The position numbers and the translations under genes were made by a program. The notes under the pieces were generated by a model. It was given only the letters and a program-made list of their open reading frames with translations. It was not told the origin of the DNA and searched no databases. Of a stretch of DNA of 21,966 nt, positions 18,601-21,966 are shown in pieces; position 1 is the stretch's first letter; each line of letters opens with the position of its first letter. Source of the DNA: Minisyncoccota bacterium. Its GTDB lineage: Bacteria; Patescibacteriota; Minisyncoccia; Phycocordibacterales; UBA2100. Location: the NCBI GenBank assembly GCA_020058565.1, contig JAGVDT010000009.1:1-21966 (forward strand), read 5' to 3'.

Positions 18601-21600
18601 TAGTGACATTGGTGGCTCGAACCCCTGAGGCGAGCGTGACCGTTTTGCTCGACCCATCGACAACGACCGTCCCCATGTCTTGCTTTGCTGTTGAAGCATC
18701 GCTCCAGGTGTGTGAACCGGTTCCCATAAACGTCGTGGAGGCGCCCCCCTTCGCAAAGATACCGCTCGCGCCGATAGCGAGGTTCCCATCCAGATTTAAC
18801 GGATGAGCGCCTTGCGCGAGCGTCCCGAAGTTTATAGAAAGCGTCGAGCTCGCGCCAAAACGGCTTTGCAGAGTCCAGGTACTGGTGCCGGCGCTTTGCC
18901 CGAACGTAACGACGTTGAACGCCGCTGAACTTGTCGCAAGTGAAGAATCTATCGTTTCGATCGTCGAAGTCGCCGTGAAAATCACCGTGGAGGTGTCCTT
19001 GGTGAATACATAATTATTAAGCCAGGAGCCGTTCACGGTAAACGTATTGCCGTCTGCAATAAGTGTTCCGTCGATCTGGACGTGCCGGGCTGAGACGTTC
19101 CCGCTTGAGGCGCTGTCAGGCCGAAACACCGAGCCGGACTTGACGAGCAGCCTGTTGAGAAAACACCCGGAAATACCCGGGACGCACATTGCAAGGTCGT
19201 TGCCGGCGTCGACATCGAAGAATATGTCTTCGTTGTTGGAGGCTGCGGAATAGTCATAGACCGTCAGGTCGGCATTCGTAATGGTTGGATTATCGTCGGA
19301 GCCGATCGCAAGATGTTTCTCAAAAAGATTCATGTTCTCGATGTCTCCGCTACCGTCGTACTCCGTGACCGCCACCGCCTCGTTTCCATCGGCTACTCCG
19401 GAAACGAACGCTGTCACAACGTCGCCCGCGAACACTCGCACGTTGGCGATAGACCATGTGCCGCCGGATATCGCCGCGGTTTTTCCGAACTGAAGCACGC
19501 CGTTTATCGCCACCGCAACCGTCCCGCTGGTCACGTTGGTCGTTTGATCGAATTGCTTCGCCGTGCCGGAAATCGTGACCCCCGGCCCCCAGGTAAGCGT
19601 CCAGTCGTCCAGCGTTGGGCAGTTTTCGCCGGCACACGTCAAATTCGCCCGTAAACGGAGGGTGGGATATGTATCGGTACTGATTCCGGAAATATCGACC
19701 GGAGTAGTCGTCGTGCCGGCGGAATTACCGGAGAGCGCCGCGTCCGGCACCAGCTCCCAGGTGCTCGATGCGCTGTTGTAATACTCCAACTGAATCGTCA
19801 ACGCGGAGCCGCCGGGCAGAGTGTCGTTGTAGCTTATTGCACCCCATTGGATGCCCGATCCGTCTGTGAAATTTATCGCGGATGATTGGACGGTCCCCGT
19901 AAGAAATGTCGGGTACCGTCGAACCACAATATCAATGGGCGTGACGGGCGGCGATATCGTTGCGATAGAGGTCGTTTCAAGAGTCTCAATCGTCGACCAC
20001 TCAGAGCCGTTCCAATAAGAGAAATCGTACTGCGTATCGCCGTCGTTGTACGCGACGACGAGGATGTTGTCGTCACCCGTACGAACGCTTCTGACTACCG
20101 CAGAATCGCCTATCGTGGAAATCGCGGTCAGCGGCGAAAATGTCAAACCGTTCCAATACGTGTACTGCACCTGCGTGGTATTAGAATGCGGCAGCATGAT
20201 GAAGCCGTCGCGGCCGGATGTTGTCTCAAATTCGCATGAAACCGGAGCGCCGTTTGTGGAGTTCGCCGCTGCGGTCACGAAGTTTTGGCTGGGATTAAAA
20301 GTTGCGCCGTCCCATCGCGCGATCCCGAGGTTGAGGCTTACGTCCACATAGCAGAGCACCATGTTGTCAGAGCCGGAGTCCTGGACAATACGTCCTGATT
20401 CAAAGTTGTTGGTTATTGCGACCGTCGTCGTGGACGACCACACCGACCCATTCCAGGTCTTGTAATTGAAACTGTTGGCGGTGCCGTTTCCGTATACGAG
20501 GACCGCCTGATCGCCAGACTCTTCATACTCAACCGCCATGCCTTCATTTGCAGCAGCGCTCTTAAATCCGACAATTTCCGTATGATCCCAGTCATCGCCG
20601 TCCCACACATACGTCTGAAAATCTGTCGTTGCTGTCGTCGTATCGCGAAATACGGCGATAATTTCGTCCGACTCAGGATCGGCCGCCAATTTCACCCGCT
20701 CGCAATTCGTGTTAAGCGACAGATCCAGCGTCGAGGTCGCATACCACGTAGCGCCGTCCCAGACCCGATAGTACGCGTCTGCGCCAGAACACGCGACGAC
20801 GAGCGCTTCTCCCGAGCTCGTCTCGTATGCCACATCGAAGCCGCGCTGAGTAACATCCGAAACTGTGGATACGCTGACCCTATTGCCAGCCACGTCAGTC
20901 GTGCCATCGACGATTTGCACATTGACCCCTCCCGTGGCGCCAAGAGTGCCTATGATGTACTCATCGCGCGTCGGCGCCGCTGCCGCTTCGGCATATCTGA
21001 TTGTATCCCCGACCGGAGAGGCACTTTGTTCGTCGCCCCAGTCTGTGCCATTCCAGAAACGATACCGCGGAGTCTGTACCGTGCCTTCTGCGTACACAAA
21101 AAATGCTTCGCGGATGAGAGTAGCCACACGCGCACTGTCGCTTTCGCTTTCAGTGTCCGAGAGGGTGTCCGTCTCGAATTGTCCGTCGGTGGTCTGATGC
21201 CACGTCGAGACCGTGACCGTCGTATCGACGGTGAAACTTCGCGCGTCTGACCATGGCGACCAACTATCGCCGCCGTTTGGATCGCGCGCTCGCACCCGCC
21301 ACCAATAGGTATTGCCGTTCGTGAGCGCGTTTGCCTGCGGAACTGAAAAGCTCACCGTATCGCCCGACGTAAACGGACGCGTATCGCTCGGAACCGTTAC
21401 GTTTACGAAAAGCGTCGAGCTACTGACGGAGTTGCGCGTCGTTGAGGAGACGAAATCGGGAAGGGTTCCTATCGAAAACTCATACTCCAGGTCGTCGTCC
21501 TGAGGATCGGTAGTGAAAAACGTGAACACCGGCGTGGTGGTGGCGGTTTTTTCGTTATCGAAAAGTGTCAGAGGGGTCGGGGGGTTTACGCCGATACCCC

Positions 21601-21966
21601 ACGCGATGGTCCAGTCCTGCAGACGCGGTGTGGCGCCCGTATTGGCAAGTTCGGCATACGCGCGAATTTGATTGTACGTCGTCGGGCTCAGTCCAAGAAG
21701 CGATATCGGGGAGAAAACGAACCCATTTGAATTGCTCGCCAAATCGGCATCGGGAATGAGATTCCATTCGGCGCCGTCGAAATATTCGAGGTGGTAGAGA
21801 ATATTGCTCGTGGTGGTGCTGTGATGCCAACTTAGCGAACCCCAAACGTTTCCCGTGGTTTTTTGGCTAAAAAGTATCGAGGGCGCCGTGGTCGTACCGG
21901 CTACCTGCGGCGGTGTAAGCACTATGTCGTTCGTCGAGGTCGCCTCGGTACTTTCGACATAGTGCT
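9692..21966 (-). CDS. Giant multidomain secreted surface protein (5' end beyond window)
   Basis: The frame is open from the TAA at 9692-9694 to the window edge, giving at least 4,090 residues. An internal GTG at 21922 is not the start, because the frame continues open upstream (HYVESTEATSTNDI). Approximate order, counted from the window edge: beta-sandwich 1-125; FN3-like 125-247; acidic spacer; predicted beta-propeller 279-669; a second copy of the first beta-sandwich 679-799; superblocks 1-3 at 796-1734, 1734-2537 and 2538-3302; DUF2341 about 3327-3424; lectin-like 3425-3656; a WREAEDT domain to 3830; and a C-terminal module 3835-4090. Composition is rich in Thr, Ser, Ala and Gly and poor in Lys. 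No LPXTG, PEP-CTERM or C-terminal helix is present. It is probably an adhesin or cell-surface fibre. Any signal peptide lies outside the window. Confidence 0.95.
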   Translation of the reverse strand, partial: HYVESTEATSTNDIVLTPPQVAGTTTAPSILFSQKTTGNVWGSLSWHHSTTTSNILYHLEYFDGAEWNLIPDADLASNSNGFVFSPISLLGLSPTTYNQIRAYAELANTGATPRLQDWTIAWGIGVNPPTPLTLFDNEKTATTTPVFTFFTTDPQDDDLEYEFSIGTLPDFVSSTTRNSVSSSTLFVNVTVPSDTRPFTSGDTVSFSVPQANALTNGNTYWWRVRARDPNGGDSWSPWSDARSFTVDTTVTVSTWHQTTDGQFETDTLSDTESESDSARVATLIREAFFVYAEGTVQTPRYRFWNGTDWGDEQSASPVGDTIRYAEAAAAPTRDEYIIGTLGATGGVNVQIVDGTTDVAGNRVSVSTVSDVTQRGFDVAYETSSGEALVVACSGADAYYRVWDGATWYATSTLDLSLNTNCERVKLAADPESDEIIAVFRDTTTATTDFQTYVWDGDDWDHTEIVGFKSAAANEGMAVEYEESGDQAVLVYGNGTANSFNYKTWNGSVWSSTTTVAITNNFESGRIVQDSGSDNMVLCYVDVSLNLGIARWDGATFNPSQNFVTAAANSTNGAPVSCEFETTSGRDGFIMLPHSNTTQVQYTYWNGLTFSPLTAISTIGDSAVVRSVRTGDDNILVVAYNDGDTQYDFSYWNGSEWSTIETLETTSIATISPPVTPIDIVVRRYPTFLTGTVQSSAINFTDGSGIQWGAISYNDTLPGGSALTIQLEYYNSASSTWELVPDAALSGNSAGTTTTPVDISGISTDTYPTLRLRANLTCAGENCPTLDDWTLTWGPGVTISGTAKQFDQTTNVTSGTVAVAINGVLQFGKTAAISGGTWSIANVRVFAGDVVTAFVSGVADGNEAVAVTEYDGSGDIENMNLFEKHLAIGSDDNPTITNADLTVYDYSAASNNEDIFFDVDAGNDLAMCVPGISGCFLNRLLVKSGSVFRPDSASSGNVSARHVQIDGTLIADGNTFTVNGSWLNNYVFTKDTSTVIFTATSTIETIDSSLATSSAAFNVVTFGQSAGTSTWTLQSRFGASSTLSINFGTLAQGAHPLNLDGNLAIGASGIFAKGGASTTFMGTGSHTWSDASTAKQDMGTVVVDGSSKTVTLASGVRATNVTIGADDTLNAGGANTISVIGHWVNNNIFTAQTGTVSFVATTTGRTITPGSSSFYNLTFNGGNGNWAFTTSVATATNDFTIATGTVTLPSATTTVGGSWNTVNGIFQHNNSAVLFNATASGKTIRIATTTPFYDVTFNGSGGAWSFTDLNATTSRSITIQAGTVTMPAGTLAIGASLSNTGGAISANNGTLKFTASSANIIRLGGSNAHHMTFNGIGGGWTFTDTNATSSGTFRIEHGTTTMPSGSIGIGGSLLNVNPPSSAFANNNGIVRFISTATGNVVTVTGSIFYDLIFNGAGGGWTITGNTTSTRNTTFTQANSITLSSGTSLEVGGTFRNNLPDTSTTWTGSLLYLNSGTTYAVNPKGLSGDTYAQITLGDNTNISTWNSSVTSIIAPSTSSLYSQNHASSSGSLFIYGTFATSSQIYWDYARDFDGIALPAGASQRQVSVKIASSSIVTLTGSSSIQGISTATTTIANQGSGFYSFSIAGGTTTARYYSFASTTPLGLSVTGANTVISSLDNGSFNLDTPSGGASITLSGSVIDRNPQLQILYTQFSTSTGVINGANVNATSSPTDSENNYWWFKNGYGPFYGEKYDNDLGPIAGLGDPGWAQFDDSGITVNISGRVYSDHGATAIGASVCDGSTPVVVIRTSGGLSYSGPCDGSGDYSIPATFTTSNVITAYLNTNGGARAAAITKNVTAEISGFNLYQNSVIIRQFDSTPTTIEDMSPTDSTDDADIPFTATSSLMVEPNTELYVWTGKAFSPGGDVILQGGGSGDPRDGRLYLATSSTFTLSGSPNVAIGGGMALDSGATFTAANSIVTFAATTTGKAIYATRPIVFNDVVFSGSGGEWLLQGTSTATTTMRTMTLTAGTVSGGGDVDVQSGGITGGGAISMTGGTFLIEGSGDFGNANPWTFNNLTFGTSTANTVTKTGAATTTITGVLRIAANQTLDAGTSALSAWVLSGGGTPFVISGTFNAQGVPFVYNAPSATNITAATYGPLYLTPTSGSPAYTLLSGNLTPYHLVIGDGTNSVTVSATANDPNINVTGDLFIRSNATYVAPDAINSNYKGSWSNSGTYTPSSRIVIFDATTTGKTIDPGNSSFYDVQFNSSDGGWTIIDNATTTRNATLSSAASFALQSGTSLEVRGTFTNSVASSSQVWTGSTLFLNSGTSYSINTKSEGNAPYGNLAVGANTHIRSWNSASESASVHSSGSLYAQNYASSSGQLHIWGSYARSSGSDYWSYATDFDGVDLSATPRKVDVHIASSSVLAFSGGLLDIIGSPTSSTTIQVRGSGAYAWGVSGGALNAQYYEVRNTDQNGLNISGYPTITGLNNGDFLIASSSNSAITINGTVISANPLKVIRYVQFASSTSAISNAFNVTAVNATSSYWKFNLGYGNLYGEQYDNDPGGDPGYVRFDNSNDHISVSGTIYADEGVIASSGCDGSTQFVRLKVAGAGSFTASCTPGTGEYTFPDVGFNPGDVLTLYIASSSKRSATLTRGPNGNITDLDLYERRVILRHEDSTPLSIADADAFDSEQDAYVPFLATVGGTDTLVVEANTKVIVWTGKTFAPAGDMTIESGGVGGSIDGTLELYANSTFSAAGTQSHSVGGSFLVDSSATFSAANSTLTFTATTTGKTITPASSTFYNIAFNGSGGNWAFSASATSTNNFSVTAGTVTLPTTVLEVGGSFLNTGGAFQHNNGVVKMTAVTTGNAIRTGDSSFYNFTADGVGGAWTFTDGNSTSTNDFTIAAGSITAPSSTLAIGGSFLNSATFSHNTGTVKMTGVSAKDIRAGGSEFYNLLFGGAGGGWTFLDRNATTSRDFYIATGTVTMASGTVAIGGNFTASSTFDSNAGTVKFTATTTGFTIGVGTSTFSQLLFDSSAGGWTIISDATSTATTTISRAASFRLQGGKSLEVNGSFINSASAATVWTDSILYLNSGTSYTINAKTDSSEMYGQLTVGVNTNIRSWNSAAATTTAESAASLYSQNNAGVSGALHIHGTYARSTGTDYWSAATDFDGTALGAQSRQVQVRIATSSSVSYSGATLNIVGTSTATTTVFASGTSGYAFSFAGGALDAQYYQFKNMDENGVVLSGLPTITSLSNGDFELSAASGTALSIASTVVDANANLAIATVRFASTTANIQGYNVMLTSTPGSFWTVTGSYGNIAGEAFDLDGAQTTLCGRIRWDDSDCQFLNQAHYRWRNDDGGEGAVASSWYDTSFTKRQRVAIANPNATSYTDLPVKIVVEYDDDMQSDFDDVRFTDSDGTTVTTFWREKTISAASSTVWVKVPSLSSSGSAVLYMYYGSSTAAAADDGTNTFSYFDDFEDGDISDYSGDDQQSGTVYFDITNHGTEFNYTGSQGLPGSEISGQTPNGLYKTGTQTGLDKTIRWWQFVNAEVGVGFNNDEPCTLFGVQTPGGTAVTNDYAVCLDEFNSGPNKPRVSLARDTHTRDLAGVMMASTSVTYTTAWYEVVTDWISNSPTNMINVNVYTATGALFASLSTSSNLYTSGGIGFSHFNQGGGWDNVMVKQYTAAAPTYEFGSEQLTGGATWREAEDTAATVVLPNENIRLRFSLQNTGTAVNNHLYRLQYAPKGAAINCESVPTVNYNDVPTDTAGCGAHAACMKTSTQFADLASTSPSLSFPATLAWTPGYMVEDPSNQTNGMEVGHNVATEVEYNFQITNSASQAAYCFRVVNGGTDLANYDRVAEAGVAYPPYLSDFTLNSAQNISLDEGTSTIIYATSTVTDNNGYEDIVQATSTIYRSGVANTAWCSADSNSCYQSPASHCSLSECAGNSCTLSCVAYVEYFAEPTDAGATYSAENWLASFAVEDASGYRDTQTTLGVELNTLRALAITTGDIDFGALEVGQNTGTTNATTTARNTGNVPIDIDISGTQMQGSTGYIATSSQLYATTTFAYGSCSICQFLSGTAAPANVNVAKPTSTTTAQTSDIYFGITIPSGSPTEAYTGINTFTAVAPSP
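9695..10480 (-). other. C-terminal module of the giant protein, shared with the 650-residue protein
   Basis: About the last 255 residues. It begins with a linker (YPPYLSDFTLN), then TVTDNNGYEDI, TIYRSGV, a Cys-rich segment and ENWLASFAVEDASGY. A final beta domain opens DIDFGALEVGQ, continues RNTGNVPIDIDISG and closes IYFGITIPSG...YTGINTFTAV. The same landmarks occur in the same order in the 650-residue protein, and a short DNA stretch (GTTGTTATCGGT-ACGGT, plus strand) is also alike near 10385 and 2980. It is likely the surface attachment or assembly region. Confidence 0.75.
10985..12035 (-). other. DUF2341 plus concanavalin-like lectin cassette, apparently inserted in another domain
   Basis: The segment WYDTSFTKRQRVAIAN ... 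FDDVRFTDSDGT ... VWVKVPSLS ... YMYYGSS (about 11985-11695) is a DUF2341 domain. The part after FDDFEDGD (about 11690-11000) resembles a LamG/concanavalin A-like lectin jelly roll, often fused to DUF2341 and expected to bind glycans. The cassette is flanked by HYRWRNDDGGEGA on one side and GGATWREAEDT on the other. In related proteins, as I recall them, these two pieces are contiguous as one domain. Confidence 0.75.
12058..14353 (-). repeat. Superblock 3 of the giant protein
   Basis: About 765 residues. It opens with an Ig-like ISVSGTIYADEG domain, then DLYERRVILRHEDSTP, then VWTGKTFAPAGD. Four 74-78-residue repeats follow (FYNIAFNGSGGNW, FYNFTADGVGGAW, FYNLLFGGAGGGW, FSQLLFDSSAGGW). A closing block has LYLNSGTSYTINAK, NTNIRSWNSA, SLYSQNNA and DYWSAATDFDG, and it ends YGNIAGEAFDLDG ... 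RIRWDDS. Confidence 0.85.
14354..16763 (-). repeat. Superblock 2 of the giant protein
   Basis: About 803 residues with the same order as superblock 3: ITVNISGRVYSDHG, NLYQNSVIIRQFDSTP, VWTGKAFSPGGD, then repeats. Only two clear 74-78-residue units remain (VFNDVVFSGSGGEW and FYDVQFNSSDGGW), with a divergent segment between them. The closing block has LFLNSGTSYSINTK, NTHIRSWNSA, SLYAQNYA and DYWSYATDFDG, and ends YGNLYGEQYDNDPGGDPG. Confidence 0.85.
16764..19580 (-). repeat. Superblock 1 of the giant protein
   Basis: About 939 residues, the longest copy. It starts VTISGTAKQFDQ, then NLFEKHLAIGSDDNP, and carries about six solenoid units (two degenerate, then FYNLTFNGGNGNW, FYDVTFNGSGGAW, HHMTFNGIGGGW, FYDLIFNGAGGGW). 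The closing block has LYLNSGTTYAVNPK, NTNISTWNSS, SLYSQNHA and YWDYARDFDG, and ends YGPFYGEKYDNDLG ... GDPGWAQFDDS. Confidence 0.85.
19570..19930 (-). other. Second copy of the N-terminal beta-sandwich module
   Basis: About 120 residues (IQWGAISYND ... QLEYYNSASSTWELVPDAAL ... LRANLT ... LDDWTLTWG). It aligns by eye with the window-edge module (VWGSLSWHHS ... HLEYFDGAEWNLIPDADL ... IRAYAEL ... LQDWTIAWG). The two copies bracket the FN3-like domain and propeller. The function is probably structural or ligand binding. Confidence 0.65.
19960..21130 (-). other. Predicted beta-propeller built on W[ND]G repeats
   Basis: Seven clear motifs, YRFWNGTDW, YRVWDGATW, TYVWDGDDW, YKTWNGSVW, IARWDGATF, YTYWNGLTF and FSYWNGSEW, plus one degenerate VQIVDGTTD, recur every 47-53 residues. 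Between motifs a hydrophobic strand pattern repeats (EIIAVFRD, QAVLVYGN, NILVVAYND). The length and period fit a seven- or eight-bladed propeller such as those of fungal and bacterial lectins. The fold call is inference. Confidence 0.7.

Noticed and set aside
12058..19580. CRISPR or short DNA repeat array suggested by recurring patterns
   Set aside because: The recurrences are protein-level repeats with diverged DNA, variable spacing and an intact reading frame.
21920..21922. GTG as the start codon of the giant gene
   Set aside because: The frame stays open without a stop to the window edge (14 more codons), and no signal peptide follows the GTG. The real start lies outside the window.

Overview
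All convincing genes in this window lie on the minus strand, so transcription runs from high to low coordinates. The style is that of a Patescibacteria/CPR genome, probably the Parcubacteria group. This is an inference from several features: one very long Thr/Ser/Ala/Gly-rich, Lys-poor surface protein full of 'ATST'-type stretches; DUF2341 and lectin-like domains; a dockerin next to cysteine-rich CGDG repeats; a MacB-fold ABC transporter without its usual partner; and small unannotated membrane proteins. TGA is used as a stop (ABC ATPase), so the code is the standard bacterial one and not the Gracilibacteria code. Every complete gene is tightly packed, and no gene-free stretch exceeds 165 bases.

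Layout in transcription order. (1) 21966-9692: the 3' 12.3 kb of a giant secreted protein of more than 4,090 residues, whose N-terminus lies outside the window. It contains two related beta-sandwich modules bracketing an FN3-like domain and a predicted beta-propeller, then three tandem superblocks of about 940, 803 and 765 residues built on 74-78-residue solenoid-like repeats, then a DUF2341 plus lectin-like cassette that appears to be inserted into another domain, and a C-terminal module. (2) 9669-8968: a single-pass membrane protein with a helical ectodomain. (3) 8839-8501: a small two-helix membrane protein with its own candidate promoter. (4) 8440-7007: a secreted protein with four FN3 domains. 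(5) 6843-5494 and 5399-4191: an ABC ATPase with an unusual C-terminal extension, and its MacB/FtsX-type permease. (6) 4108-2156: a 650-residue secreted protein sharing the giant protein's C-terminal module. (7) 2122-1130: a membrane-anchored Ig-like protein with the layout of a DUF916/DUF3324 (WxL-interacting) protein. (8) 1128-1: a secreted protein with CGDG cysteine-rich repeats and a dockerin, cut by the window edge.

Working model (inference): this is a cell-surface assembly locus. Two secreted proteins carry a common C-terminal module and lack any visible sortase or membrane anchor. The neighbouring membrane-anchored Ig-like protein is a candidate receptor, by analogy with Firmicutes WxL loci, and the dockerin protein may add a cohesin-based link. 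The ABC transporter and FN3 protein may serve export, sensing or wall remodelling.

Three intergenic spacers carry 7-bp-period tandem repeats of three different units. One of these lies inside a 33-codon mini-ORF that joins the ATPase stop codon to the permease start codon through ATGA overlaps at both ends.
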